Source: Bacteroidaceae bacterium
GTDB lineage: Bacteria > Bacteroidota > Bacteroidia > Bacteroidales > Bacteroidaceae
Direction: 5' to 3'
Assembly: GCA_902362375.1 (NCBI GenBank)
Contig: CABIVS010000018.1
Coordinates: forward strand, 1 to 30,270
DNA length: 30,270 nucleotides
Shown piece by piece: positions 9,303 to 17,734 of this stretch (the first letter of the stretch is position 1; each line of letters begins with the position of its first letter). The position numbers and the translations under genes are program-made. The notes under the pieces are model-generated. The model searched no databases. It saw only the letters and a list, made by a program, of their open reading frames with translations, and was not told the DNA's origin.

Positions 9303-10531
9303 AAGTACTTTGGCTTTGTGGTAACCCAGGACTGTTTCGTGCTAAGTCGCTGGATGATGGTGGATGGATTGGTGCTTTACAAACGCAACTACTAAATGTG
9401 TACACTGACCTTCAATTGGTCAATGTATTTGAATATCCGGATAATGTAGATGTCTTTCGACAAGACAGGGTAATATACTATCCTGTGTACATAGGAAAAT
9501 TTGACCGAATTAAGTCTTTTTTATCTATTGAATATCATGACCGTATCTTTCTGCACCGGGTACAAGAAATTATTGAAGCAGAACATCCTGATATTATCCA
9601 ATGTTGGGGTTCTGAGTTAGGGTTCGGGTTGATAGCCAAACAGGTATCTGTTCCCGTGGTGATGCACATTCAGGGACTTCTCAATCCTTATTTTGACGCA
9701 TTTTGTCCACCTGCATATAGTGTAGAAAGTCTATTGCGTGCTTTGAGATATAATCTGATAGTTTATCTTCGTCGCCAATGGAGGCCTTATCGCTTGTTTA
9801 AGTATAATGCTCAGAGGGAAAAGGAAATATTAAGTAGCATGCCCTATGTGTTGGGGCGTACAGAATGGGACAAGGAGTGTGTAAGTATTCTTGCGCCTCA
9901 GGCTCGTTATTATTATTGTTCGGAATCGTTGCGTCTTGCGGTAGTAAAGTGCAGTAAATGGAAGAGGCATAACAATAATCGGTTAGTGGTATCTTCGATT
10001 GTGTCAGCGGCCATTTATAAAGGTTTAGACGTGATTCTTCGTACTGCCAAACTGATAAAAGAAGAATATGGCGATGATTTTGAGTGGAATATTTATGGTA
10101 TCGATGATGTACACTTACACGAACGACTTACCGGTATTTTTGCCAAGGACGTAAATGTATATCCACGGGGTAGAGTCTCAGCACAAATGGTTGTTGAAAA
10201 GCTCACTTTGAGTGATGTATATTGTCATCAATCATACATAGAGAACAGTCCTAATAGTGTATGTGAGGCACAATATATTGGAGTACCGGTGGTAGCTGCA
10301 ATGGTGGGGGGAATGGATACGTTGATACAAGATGGAGCTGGTATTATGGTACCAGCTAATGATGCCTATCGTTCTGCATATGCCATCCTTCGTTTGAAAC
10401 GAGAACATGGATATGCAGAGAAGATAAGCAAGAAAGAGATAGAGCTAGCTGAACTGAGACACAAAGGCGTGGAAATGCAACTGATGAATATATATAAGGA
10501 GATATTGGGAAAGCGAATGGGTTACATTTAA
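9299..10531 (+). CDS. GT4-family glycosyltransferase
   Basis: This 410-residue protein is of the GT-B fold type. The N-terminal domain starts 'MKVLWLCGNPGLFRAK', with 'HPDIIQCWGSELGFGLIAK' and 'VPVVMHIQGLLNPYF'. The C-terminal domain has 'SAAIYKGLDVILRTAKLI' and the E-x7-E nucleotide-sugar motif in 'ENSPNSVCEAQYIGVPVVAA' near residue 315, then 'GAGIMVPANDA'. These are classical glycosyltransferase group 1 features, used to bind a nucleotide-sugar in the cytoplasm and extend the lipid-linked repeat unit. The start overlaps the previous stop by four bases. The specific sugar cannot be inferred. Confidence 0.87.
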   Translation: MKVLWLCGNPGLFRAKSLDDGGWIGALQTQLLNVYTDLQLVNVFEYPDNVDVFRQDRVIYYPVYIGKFDRIKSFLSIEYHDRIFLHRVQEIIEAEHPDIIQCWGSELGFGLIAKQVSVPVVMHIQGLLNPYFDAFCPPAYSVESLLRALRYNLIVYLRRQWRPYRLFKYNAQREKEILSSMPYVLGRTEWDKECVSILAPQARYYYCSESLRLAVVKCSKWKRHNNNRLVVSSIVSAAIYKGLDVILRTAKLIKEEYGDDFEWNIYGIDDVHLHERLTGIFAKDVNVYPRGRVSAQMVVEKLTLSDVYCHQSYIENSPNSVCEAQYIGVPVVAAMVGGMDTLIQDGAGIMVPANDAYRSAYAILRLKREHGYAEKISKKEIELAELRHKGVEMQLMNIYKEILGKRMGYI

Positions 10532-10555
10532 AGTTTTAAATATGAATATTGCTGC

Positions 10556-11413
10556 ATGGCTGAAAGCCCAAAAATGATTGATATGGGAAAAATAGTATTC
10601 GCTACGTTTGCCGATAGTAGATATGGAAAGGCAATCGAAAGAATTAAAAAAGAGACGGAAAATTTTGGTTTTGATGAACGGTATTTTTTTTCTGAGAGAG
10701 ACTTACCAAAGGATTTTTTCAAAGGATTTAGCCCAAAGATATACCGTCGAGGATATGGATACTGGATTTGGAAACCATATATTGTAAACAAGATGATGAG
10801 CCGACTCAATGATGGTGATATTCTAGTTTATACAGATGCTGGTACTCAGTGGCATATATCTGGAAGAAAGCGATTTGAAGAATATGTGGGTATGCTCAAT
10901 GAGGAGCGATCTATTGTCGTATTTCAGCAACCTTATCTTGTAAAAGATTGGACTAAAGGTGATGTCCTTAAATATATTTGTCCAGATGACTGGAAGAAAT
11001 ATGCTATGACTCTTCAATTTTGTGGAGGTATTCATCTTTCGTTGAAATGTTCTACAACTGAAAATCTCTTCACTGAATGGAATTATATCACACAAAATCA
11101 TCGTGACTTGGTAACAGATAAAGCCTCGTTGAGTCAAAATTTGCAAGGGTTTCAAGAAAATCGACACGATCAATCTATTTTTACACTACTTGTAAAAAAA
11201 ATCCCTCATAATGTAGTATCTTGGGAAGAAGTGGAGTCACTTGATAATGACTGGACTGGGCATGACAAGTTCCCTCTTTGGGCTAAACGTGACAAGGGAG
11301 AACGATTAATGGATAAGATAAAAAGAAAAGTAACTCAATGCCTAACTATCTGGATAGGTTTATACTTGAAATACTGTAAGGGATTCTATTTTAGGAATAA
11401 GATTGCATGGTGA
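10556..11413 (+). CDS. Putative capsule glycosyltransferase, GT-A-like, uncharacterised family
   Basis: This protein is 285 residues from the first ATG; the conserved part probably starts at 'MGKIVFATFADSRYG' (ATG at 10583), and no ribosome binding site clearly decides between them. Recognisable features are 'GYGYWIWKPYIVNKMMSRL' followed by 'NDGDILVYTDAG', an acidic motif like the DxD of GT-A enzymes. The segment 'FQQPYLVKDWTKGDVL' and a late 'NRHDQSIFTLLVKK', similar to acidic C-terminal motifs in other GT-A families, also fit. Proteins with this 'YWIWKP...YTDAG' pattern are common in O-antigen and capsule loci but lack a tested function. I call it a glycosyltransferase by motif and context only. 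Confidence 0.6.
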   Translation: MAESPKMIDMGKIVFATFADSRYGKAIERIKKETENFGFDERYFFSERDLPKDFFKGFSPKIYRRGYGYWIWKPYIVNKMMSRLNDGDILVYTDAGTQWHISGRKRFEEYVGMLNEERSIVVFQQPYLVKDWTKGDVLKYICPDDWKKYAMTLQFCGGIHLSLKCSTTENLFTEWNYITQNHRDLVTDKASLSQNLQGFQENRHDQSIFTLLVKKIPHNVVSWEEVESLDNDWTGHDKFPLWAKRDKGERLMDKIKRKVTQCLTIWIGLYLKYCKGFYFRNKIAW

Positions 11414-11433
11414 AATGAATAATAATATAAATG

Positions 11434-11468
11434 TTAGTACTCGGGGGATGCCTTAGATTGAGTACTAA
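11434..11468. repeat. 9-bp perfect inverted repeat before the GT2 gene
   Basis: The arms TTAGTACTC (11434-11442) and GAGTACTAA (11460-11468) are perfect reverse complements around a 17-base loop. They sit in the 75-bp gap between two capsule genes. There is no run of T after the right arm, so it is not a simple terminator. It might be an mRNA stability or processing hairpin, or a protein-binding site. Confidence 0.5.
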
Positions 11469-11488
11469 TAAAATTGGAAAACTATGAT

Positions 11489-12238
11489 ATGAACACAAAG
11501 ATTTCTATAATTGTAGCAACTTATAATGCAGAAAATACTATTAAACGATGCATTGATAGTATTGCGTGTCAGAAAACTAACGAAATAGAACTATTGGTCA
11601 TAGATGGAGGTTCTAATGATAGAACTATGGATATTTTGACATCTTATGGCAACTTGATTGATATCCTAAAGTCGGAAAAAGACAAAGGCGTTTATGATGC
11701 TTGGAATAAAGCACTCCGGATGGCTACTGGGGAATGGATTATGTTTTTAGGTGCAGATGATTATTTTCTTCCTGATGCGATGAGTCTTTATCTGGACTTC
11801 TTGCAAGGAAAAGAAGACGTAGATTCTATAGATATAATTTGTGCTCGATGTCGGCTAATTGACGAAACAGGAAAATATCTGAGAACTTTTGGTACTCCGT
11901 ATAAACGAGAAATATTTGTTGATAAAATGGAGATTTCTCATGGCTCAACACTACATAACCGTAAGCTCTTCCAGGAAGTAGGAGAGTTTAATCTTGATTT
12001 TAAAATTTGTGCAGACTATGAATTTCTACTTCGTAAGAAGATGAGTTCTTTTTTTATTGATCGAGAAATCTTTGTAATGCAAGTAGGTGGAATGAGTAGC
12101 TCTGTAAAAGGAGTGTTTGATTCCTACAGGGTGAAACAACATCATCGCATTACTTCCCAGTACCGCAACTTATATTACTTGATAAAGGGTACATGTGGTT
12201 ACTATTGCAAGAAGTTATGGTATTTGGTAAAAAAATAG
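11489..12238 (+). CDS. GT2-family glycosyltransferase
   Basis: I place the start at the ATG at 11489 (MNTKISIIVATYN), about ten bases after GGAAAA; an in-frame TTG at 11474 would add five residues and is less likely. The 249-residue protein has the GT-A signatures of family 2: 'ISIIVATYNAENTIKRCIDS', 'ELLVIDGGSNDRTMDIL', 'SEKDKGVYDAWNKAL', 'GEWIMFLGADDYFLPDA' (the DxD-type metal site near residue 88) and 'ISHGSTLHNRKLF...CADYEFLLR'. The last pattern resembles WcaA/WbbD-like transferases of capsule loci. It is cytoplasmic and would add one sugar to the lipid-linked oligosaccharide. The 3' end overlaps the polymerase gene by 46 bp. Confidence 0.9.
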   Translation: MNTKISIIVATYNAENTIKRCIDSIACQKTNEIELLVIDGGSNDRTMDILTSYGNLIDILKSEKDKGVYDAWNKALRMATGEWIMFLGADDYFLPDAMSLYLDFLQGKEDVDSIDIICARCRLIDETGKYLRTFGTPYKREIFVDKMEISHGSTLHNRKLFQEVGEFNLDFKICADYEFLLRKKMSSFFIDREIFVMQVGGMSSSVKGVFDSYRVKQHHRITSQYRNLYYLIKGTCGYYCKKLWYLVKK

Positions 12239-13425
12239 ATTGTATTCAGTGGCTTTTGCTTATTTCTATATCTTTAGGAAGGTATGTAGAAGTGACATTT
12301 CTGTTTCTGTTATTATTCACATATAGATGGTATAGATTCAAAAAAATAGCCATTTTTTTTTCGTTGTTATTGATTCATTTTTGTGTTACAAATTACTTTA
12401 TAGGGTATCCGATTGGTAAATTTGTCCAGCAGTTTATTCTTTTATTATTACTTTCTGTTAGCTATTATCAGTTCTTTTTGAATTATGTACCTGATTTAGG
12501 ACGGTTATGGGATAAATATATTAGGTTTTGCGTATTCTTATCGTATTTTGGTCTGATTCAATTTCTATTCTATATTTTAGTAAATATTGATATAACTTTT
12601 TTTATTTCTTTTATCGATTATGCTCCTCAACAAAGTTATAGGTTGCGATCTTATTTTTTAGAACCAGGATATTTTGCGACTTTTATTATTCCGGCAGTTT
12701 CGTATTGTTTCCTGCAAAAAGACTATTGGAGGCAGTATAAAAGGCGAGTTATAATTTTAGTAACTGCTTTACTCTTGACATTTACTACAATTGGCTATTT
12801 TGTAATGTTTTTTTTCTTTATGTATAGATATAGAAAAATAATATTGAAGTATTGTTATTTTCTTATAATACCAATAGTAATGTTTGCTTTATTTATCTTG
12901 AATTATTCGACAGAAAGTCAGGACATGAATAGCTCTTGGAAAGCCATGGTAATAAAAACGTCAGAAAGTATAAATGCATTTAGCGATTTTGAACCTGAAT
13001 ATTTTGAGGTCTTAAATTTAAGCACGTATGCTTTACTTACGAATTTGTGGGTAGCCAATGAGGCACCATGTCGTTTGACAGGAACAGGACTGGGTACTCA
13101 CGAAATTAATTATGAAATGGGGTATCAATCTGATTTCTTTCAATATGGCTTAAATCAAACGGATGCATATTCATTGTTTACTCGTTTATATTCAGAATTT
13201 GGTATCATTGGAGTATTTCTTGTTGTTTACATACTTCTCAAATATCGGAATATTAATAATCCCATTAATGTAGCAATATTAGTTGTATTCATTTCTTATT
13301 TTATACGAGGAGGTCACTATTTCATTTATGGGGTGGTATTTTATGCTTACTTGTTCTTTTATACATCTTCTATTACTGTAAATAGAATGAAAGGATATTG
13401 TGAAAAACGGATTAATTTTTTGTAA
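12193..13425 (+). CDS. wzy: Wzy-type O-antigen/capsule polymerase
   Basis: This is a 410-residue, strongly hydrophobic protein with about ten predicted membrane segments and one larger periplasmic loop in the second half (about residues 240-320), containing 'TGTGLGTHEINYEMGY'. The 'RSYFLEPGYFATFIIPAV' segment resembles the E-P-G pattern seen in many Wzy proteins of Bacteroides. Wzy proteins join flipped repeat units in the periplasm. Primary sequence is poorly conserved in this family, so the call rests on topology, length and position between glycosyltransferase genes of a locus that also has Wzx and Wzz. The ATG at 12193 lies inside the previous gene; the ATG at 12217 is an equally possible start. 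Confidence 0.82.
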   Translation: MWLLLQEVMVFGKKIDCIQWLLLISISLGRYVEVTFLFLLLFTYRWYRFKKIAIFFSLLLIHFCVTNYFIGYPIGKFVQQFILLLLLSVSYYQFFLNYVPDLGRLWDKYIRFCVFLSYFGLIQFLFYILVNIDITFFISFIDYAPQQSYRLRSYFLEPGYFATFIIPAVSYCFLQKDYWRQYKRRVIILVTALLLTFTTIGYFVMFFFFMYRYRKIILKYCYFLIIPIVMFALFILNYSTESQDMNSSWKAMVIKTSESINAFSDFEPEYFEVLNLSTYALLTNLWVANEAPCRLTGTGLGTHEINYEMGYQSDFFQYGLNQTDAYSLFTRLYSEFGIIGVFLVVYILLKYRNINNPINVAILVVFISYFIRGGHYFIYGVVFYAYLFFYTSSITVNRMKGYCEKRINFL

Positions 13426-13436
13426 ATCATTGGTGA

Positions 13437-14660
13437 ATGCTTAAAAATGTAGTGATTGTAAATGATTGGGCGTCTATAGAGGGTGGAGCTGCAAACGTTG
13501 CAATAAATTCTGCTATTGGATTGGCAGAGATGTATAGTGTATATCTATTTTCTGCAGTTCGTCCTATTGATAGTAGGCTGAAGAAGGTAGGTGTAAATGT
13601 GATATGCATTGGAAAAAAAGATATACTACATGATGACAATCGTCTGCGTGCAATATGTAAGGGATTGTGGGATAATGAAACGAAAAGAGAGTTTGAACGT
13701 CTTTTGACTACATTGGATCCTGCGGAATCTATTGTACATTTTCACACTTGGACAAAAGCATTGACCGCTTCGTTATATGCTGTCACTGCAAAAATGGATT
13801 TTAAGACAGTGATAACACTTCATGATTTTTTTTGCTTTTGTCCCAATGGAGGGTTTTATAATTATCAACGTAATGAAATTTGTACAAAGAAACCGATGAG
13901 ACTTACATGTTTGGCTTGTAATTGTGATGTCCGCAGTTATCCACAGAAAATATGGCGTAGTATGAGAATGATGATTCAAAATCGAGTACTGGCTAAGAAT
14001 AGAAAGATATATTTCATATCTATTTCTGATTTGACTCGTAGGATATGTACGTCATTGATAAACAGTAGTCGGAATAGTCGGAAAGTATATAAAGTTGTAG
14101 ATCCAGTGGAAATAAATGAAAATCAACCCAATAAATTATTAGATAACAATGTATATCTTTTTATGGCAAGGCTATCACCAGAGAAAGGGGGAGAATTATT
14201 TTGTCAAGCTATAACGGATTTGAATTTAAAGGGAGTAGTGTTAGGAGACGGATATTTGAGAAATGAATTAATGGAAAGATATCCTAATATAGAGTTTGTA
14301 GGTTGGGTTACAGGTAAAGATAAACAAGTTTATTTTAAACAAGCAAAGGCATTTGTTTTTACTTCACTATGGTATGAAACGTTTGGGTTATCAGTAGCGG
14401 AAGCTAGGTCTTATGGCATTCCTTGTATAGTTCCGGATTCTTGTGCTGCAAGTGAGCAAGTTATTGATGGAGAAACAGGTTATTTATTCAAAACAGGAGA
14501 CTTGGATTCTTTAAAAGAGGCGCTCATCAAATATGAAAATGCGGATATCCAAGTAATGCAAAACAATATTATGAATAATTTTATTGCAGATAATTGGAGT
14601 TTGACATCTCATATAAAGAATTTAGTACAAGTATATAATGAAATAATTATAGAATCATGA
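13437..14660 (+). CDS. GT4-family glycosyltransferase
   Basis: This 407-residue protein is a GT-B-fold transferase. The N-terminus reads 'VVIVNDWASIEGGAANVAIN', the glycine-rich acceptor-domain loop. Next come 'TVITLHDFFCFCPNGGFYNY' and a run of cysteines ('CTKKPMRLTCLACNCD') that recurs in relatives with 'HD.w.fcp.g' motifs. The C-terminal domain has 'FMARLSPEKGGELFCQAI', 'FVGWVTGKDK' and the E-x7-E motif in 'WYETFGLSVAEARSYGIPC' near residue 313, then 'DGETGYLFKTGD'. It would extend the capsule repeat unit in the cytoplasm. The stop overlaps the next start as ATGA (14657-14660). The cysteine cluster could bind a metal, but that is speculation. Confidence 0.88.
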   Translation: MLKNVVIVNDWASIEGGAANVAINSAIGLAEMYSVYLFSAVRPIDSRLKKVGVNVICIGKKDILHDDNRLRAICKGLWDNETKREFERLLTTLDPAESIVHFHTWTKALTASLYAVTAKMDFKTVITLHDFFCFCPNGGFYNYQRNEICTKKPMRLTCLACNCDVRSYPQKIWRSMRMMIQNRVLAKNRKIYFISISDLTRRICTSLINSSRNSRKVYKVVDPVEINENQPNKLLDNNVYLFMARLSPEKGGELFCQAITDLNLKGVVLGDGYLRNELMERYPNIEFVGWVTGKDKQVYFKQAKAFVFTSLWYETFGLSVAEARSYGIPCIVPDSCAASEQVIDGETGYLFKTGDLDSLKEALIKYENADIQVMQNNIMNNFIADNWSLTSHIKNLVQVYNEIIIES

Positions 14661-15769
14661 ATAAGTCAATGTCTACTTACTACCGCTGGGTAGATATCAT
14701 TAAGGGGACAGCGATTATTGGAGTAGTTCTTTCTCATATAACGCATCCATTTAAAAATTATCCTTTAGTGCCATTAGTAAGTTTGATGTATGGGTTATGG
14801 TTTGTATCAGTATTTTTTGTTGTTGGTGGCTTTTTCTTAAAAGCAGAGAAACTATGTTCTCCTGTCGAATTTATTAAAGGAAAGATGAATAGCTTGTATC
14901 GACTGTTGTTGTACTTTTATATTCCAGCAGTATTGTTACACAATGTATGGCTGAACATTGGTTTTTATGATACAGAGACTGATTATGGCGGAAAATATAT
15001 GGAGTATTGGGGAATAGGGCAGTTTGTGAAAGAATTAATATTAGTTTTTCTTTTTGCAGGTCGAGAACCTATCTTAGGTGCTATGTGGTTTGTTTATGTA
15101 TTATTATTGGCTATGATAGGATTATGCATCGTCAGTTGGATATTGAATCAGTGGATTACAGATAAACAGAAATTGGAGGTGGTGCGAGCTTTAATATTAT
15201 TTGTAGGGTGCATTGTCAGTTGCCAGATGACTAATATTATTGGTTTTACTATTCCAAGGTTTAATAATACAATTACAGCCATGTGGTTGATATATTGCGG
15301 GTATTTAATGATGAGGGTCTTGAATTTGAAATTCAATAATAATTGGGTAGCAATATTTTGTGGATTAGTAGTATATCATATAGCAGTTATTGAAGGGGGG
15401 ATAATGCTGAATCAAAATAAGTATACTGATGTTTTGTCGTTGACCGCCTCCTCTGTGTCCGCTCTTTATGTTATAGCCTATTTAAGTAAAAAAATAGAAA
15501 AAGGAACAGTCGGTAAAGCATTGGCGTGGTGTGGTAAGGAGTCATTTTATATTATGGCTTTACACTTTGTTGGTTTTAAACTCTGTACATTGATGTTAAG
15601 TGCATTTGATATCAAATTACCACTGTCGAGTCTCATAGCACCAGCTGATAGAAATATTCCACTAACATTGCTGTATTTGTGCTTTGGTATAATGTTCCCT
15701 TTAATATTTATTGAGATGGTTAGGAGAGGAAAGAAAGCTATAGGACGATTTGTCTGTTTATTTAAATAA
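14657..15769 (+). CDS. Acyltransferase family 3 membrane protein
   Basis: This 370-residue protein has about ten membrane segments and begins with the acyltransferase-3 signature 'YYRWVDIIKGTAIIGVVLSH', in which the family's conserved His is His27. The segment 'SVFFVVGGFFL' and a mid-protein 'AMWFVYVLLLAMIGLC' also fit. The C-terminal 'WCGKESFYIMALHFVG' is typical of OafA/WecH-like proteins. Members transfer acetyl or other acyl groups to sugars at the inner membrane, so it probably decorates the repeat unit. It is coupled to the upstream GT4 by an ATGA overlap and followed 34 bp later by the last glycosyltransferase. The acceptor position is unknown. Confidence 0.87.
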   Translation: MNKSMSTYYRWVDIIKGTAIIGVVLSHITHPFKNYPLVPLVSLMYGLWFVSVFFVVGGFFLKAEKLCSPVEFIKGKMNSLYRLLLYFYIPAVLLHNVWLNIGFYDTETDYGGKYMEYWGIGQFVKELILVFLFAGREPILGAMWFVYVLLLAMIGLCIVSWILNQWITDKQKLEVVRALILFVGCIVSCQMTNIIGFTIPRFNNTITAMWLIYCGYLMMRVLNLKFNNNWVAIFCGLVVYHIAVIEGGIMLNQNKYTDVLSLTASSVSALYVIAYLSKKIEKGTVGKALAWCGKESFYIMALHFVGFKLCTLMLSAFDIKLPLSSLIAPADRNIPLTLLYLCFGIMFPLIFIEMVRRGKKAIGRFVCLFK

Positions 15770-15803
15770 GTCGAGCTAATAACATTTTCTTAAATTATTT
15801 TTA

Positions 15804-16607
15804 ATGATAACAGTTTCTATTGTAACTTATAAAACTGACTTGGTAGAACTTACTAAGTGTTTAAGTTCTTTGCTTTCTCCTTTAATATCTAAAGTGTATA
15901 TAATTGATAATTCAAGTCAGAAGTATATTGCCGATTTCTGTAAGGAATATGTTAATGTAGAATATATCGGTAGTAGAAATGTGGGGTATGGTGCAGGGCA
16001 CAATCAAGCTTTGCGTAAGGTTTTGATGTCAAAGGGTAAATATCATTTAATTCTAAATTCAGACGTTTATTTTGACCCAAGTGTACTGGAACACTTGGCT
16101 GATTATATGGACTCAAATGAAGATGTGGCTCAAGTACAACCTAATATTATATATCCCGATGGAAGAATGCAATATACCTGTAGATTATTGCCTACGCCAG
16201 TCGATCTTATTTTCCGTCGATTTCTGCCAAAGAAAATAATAGAAAAAAGAAATAATCGATATATACTTAAGTTTAAAGATCATACACAGGCTATGAATAT
16301 TCCTCATCATCAAGGGAGTTTTATGTTTTTCCGTGTTGAATGTTTCAATAAGACAGGTTTGTTTGATGAACGTTTCTTTATGTATCTCGAAGATATTGAC
16401 CTTACTCGAAGAATGCATAAGTATTATCGAACAATGTTTTGGCCAGGGGTTACCATTGTTCATGCCCATCGTGCTGCTTCATATAAAAGTAAAAAGATGC
16501 TTATAATTCATATTCGGAATGCGATCAAATATTTCAATAAATGGGGATGGGTATTTGATAGCGAACGAAAAAAGTGGAACAAGCGGTTATTAAAAGAATT
16601 GTTATGA
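15804..16607 (+). CDS. GT2-family glycosyltransferase (rhamnosyltransferase-like)
   Basis: This 267-residue protein starts 'MITVSIVTYKTDLVELTKCL' and shows 'KVYIIDNSS', 'SRNVGYGAGHNQAL', 'YHLILNSDVYFDP' (N-S-D in the DxD position), 'VAQVQPNIIYPDG' and 'GSFMFFRVECFNKTGLFDER', followed by 'FFMYLEDIDLTRRMH'. The 'NxGyGaghNqal' and 'EDiDLtrR' blocks are typical of GT2 enzymes annotated as dTDP-rhamnosyl transferases and relatives; the actual donor is not proven. It is the last capsule gene: after its stop come about 370 bp without a coding gene and then genes of a different cassette. Confidence 0.9.
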   Translation: MITVSIVTYKTDLVELTKCLSSLLSPLISKVYIIDNSSQKYIADFCKEYVNVEYIGSRNVGYGAGHNQALRKVLMSKGKYHLILNSDVYFDPSVLEHLADYMDSNEDVAQVQPNIIYPDGRMQYTCRLLPTPVDLIFRRFLPKKIIEKRNNRYILKFKDHTQAMNIPHHQGSFMFFRVECFNKTGLFDERFFMYLEDIDLTRRMHKYYRTMFWPGVTIVHAHRAASYKSKKMLIIHIRNAIKYFNKWGWVFDSERKKWNKRLLKELL

Positions 16608-16683
16608 GTGATTAGGTGATATAATTGATGTGTATAGAAATAATTATGGTATATAATAAATGTTGAAAATGTTGAGATGTAAT

Positions 16684-16833
16684 AAACACGTGAGTGTTTC
16701 GCATGTGAGATGAAAAAATGTAGGTCCCTAGCTTCATGCTGTAAAAAGCATGATTCTCCTACATTGTGGATTGGAAATAGCACGACGGTGCATTTCTAAT
16801 CTACGCCCTGACATCGGAGGTTAAAGCCGATGT
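16684..16833 (+). ncRNA. Candidate structured RNA with four hairpins, identity unknown
   Basis: Four successive stems can be drawn. First, AAACAC (16684-16689) pairs with GTGTTT (16694-16699). Second, TGTAGG (16719-16724) pairs with CCTACA (16758-16763), enclosing TCATGCT (16734-16740) and AGCATGA (16747-16753) around a six-base loop. Third, a long stem from 16766 to 16804 has its apical loop at 16784-16787: GTGGATTGG...GCAC pairs with GTGC...CTAATCTAC over about 17 pairs, with one bulged A at 16779 and two G-U pairs. Fourth, ACATCGG (16811-16817) pairs with CCGATGT (16827-16833). No T run follows, so these are not simple terminators. The strand is a guess. I do not recognise an Rfam family. 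It could be a small RNA, a 3' UTR element of the capsule operon, or a folded recombination site. Confidence 0.5.
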
Positions 16834-16917
16834 GAATTTCCCACTATATCAACTGTCTGTGAAGATCGTTGATATTTCTTTTTATTCTCATAATACTGGA
16901 TAATAATATCAGATTTC

Positions 16918-16949
16918 TTTGTTTATATGTTGAAATATTTGTAACTTTA
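16918..16949 (+). promoter_or_regulatory. Bacteroides-type promoter for the DUF4248 gene
   Basis: TTTG at 16918-16921 and TAACTTTA at 16942-16949 are 20 bases apart. They match the Bacteroides -33 (TTTG) and -7 (TAnnTTTG, one mismatch) elements with normal spacing. A start about seven bases on gives a leader of about 20 bases, with AAGGA just before the ATG at 16978. Confidence 0.5.
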
Positions 16950-16977
16950 TAGCATAGAAAACAGTAATAAGGAAACG

Positions 16978-17211
16978 ATGGAACATTCAGATTTTGTAGT
17001 GAAATGTTATAATAAACAAGAGTTGGCCCAGATGTATTTTCCGGATTTGACAATTCGTGCTTCGGTCAATAAACTCCGGAGGTGGATGCGGAGATGCAAG
17101 CCGCTGATGAATGAGATACTATCTACGGACTTTCATCCGAAGACAAAGGCATTTTCTGTGAGAGAAGTACGGCTTATTACCTATTACTTGGGAAAGCCGG
17201 GAGAACTATAA
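16978..17211 (+). CDS. DUF4248 family small protein
   Basis: This 77-residue basic protein contains 'KCYNKQELAQMYFPDLTIRA' then 'SVNKLRRWMRRCKPLMNEIL', and ends 'FSVREVRLITYYLGKPGEL'. It matches my knowledge of the DUF4248 family, which is frequent in Bacteroides next to DUF3987 and HU-like genes and capsule loci. The pattern 'ELAQMYFPDLTIRASVNKLRRWM' looks like a helix-turn-helix, so a DNA-binding role is plausible but untested. A good AAGGA ribosome site lies eight bases before the ATG, and a Bacteroides-type promoter lies upstream. It converges on the amidase gene, with a shared terminator between them. Confidence 0.75.
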   Translation: MEHSDFVVKCYNKQELAQMYFPDLTIRASVNKLRRWMRRCKPLMNEILSTDFHPKTKAFSVREVRLITYYLGKPGEL

Positions 17212-17224
17212 ATGATATAAACAT

Positions 17225-17276
17225 AAAAAAGAATTACGGGAGACTGCACTTTCGCCAGCTCCCGTAGTTCTTTTTT
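17225..17276. terminator. Bidirectional rho-independent terminator
   Basis: GAATTACGGGAG (17231-17242) pairs with CTCCCGTAGTTC (17259-17270) over 12 positions, one of them G-T. A run of A precedes it and a run of T follows, so it can stop transcription from both the DUF4248 gene (+) and the amidase gene (-). Confidence 0.85.
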
Positions 17277-17718
17277 ATATATCCATATACTCCTTTCGAC
17301 TGTCAAAGCATGGGCAAGCCTTATGGATCGAAGCACTAAGCTGATAATGTCCCAGGATTTGCGCATCCGGATACTGATGTTTGAGAATCGTCAACAAGTC
17401 AAGTAGCGCGAAGCGCTGCGCCTGTGTTCTCGTGTCCGCCGGGCGACCTTCTTCATCCAACCCACCTTCATAGCAAATTCCAATACTATGCCGGTTGAAA
17501 CCTCGCACATGCGCACCGGGCTCCGATACTGGGCGACAATGGTGAAGTTCTCCGTTACGGGTGATGTAAAAATGATACCCTATATCTTTGAAACCTCGTT
17601 GCAGGTGACATTGTCGAAGCTGTTCTACGGTGAAGGAAACATTGCAGCGCGTCGCGCTGCAATGAATCACCAACAACTTAATCTCACGTGGGAGATAGCT
17701 TTCTTCTGAATTTTCCAT
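17275..17718 (-). CDS. N-acetylmuramoyl-L-alanine amidase, phage-lysozyme-like (amidase_2)
   Basis: This 147-residue single-domain protein is of T7-lysozyme type. 'KLLVIHCSATR' contains the first zinc histidine (His19). 'RGFKDIGYHFYITRNGEL' contains the conserved tyrosine. 'HSIGICYEGG' and the C-terminal 'GHYQLSASIHKACPCFDSR' supply the remaining metal ligands and the Lys-x-Cys pair. It would cleave the amide bond between N-acetylmuramic acid and L-alanine in peptidoglycan. There is no signal peptide, so export would need a holin-like partner; the 32-residue hydrophobic 'smalltalk' product encoded 16 bases upstream is a possible helper. This amidase is a regular member of the HU/DUF3987 cassette in Bacteroides and is probably of phage or mobile-element origin. 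Confidence 0.9.
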   Translation of the reverse strand: MENSEESYLPREIKLLVIHCSATRCNVSFTVEQLRQCHLQRGFKDIGYHFYITRNGELHHCRPVSEPGAHVRGFNRHSIGICYEGGLDEEGRPADTRTQAQRFALLDLLTILKHQYPDAQILGHYQLSASIHKACPCFDSRKEYMDI

Positions 17719-17734
17719 ATCGGTCAGCAGGAGA

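Larger units (their letters stand above)
16608..16977 (+). other. Gene-free junction between the capsule operon and the DUF4248 cassette
   Basis: No convincing coding frame is present on either strand. The stretch holds a group of strong hairpins (16684-16833, listed separately), then an AT-rich part with a promoter for the DUF4248 gene. It marks the change from AT-rich capsule genes to the more balanced downstream cassette, so it may be a recombination boundary. Confidence 0.6.
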
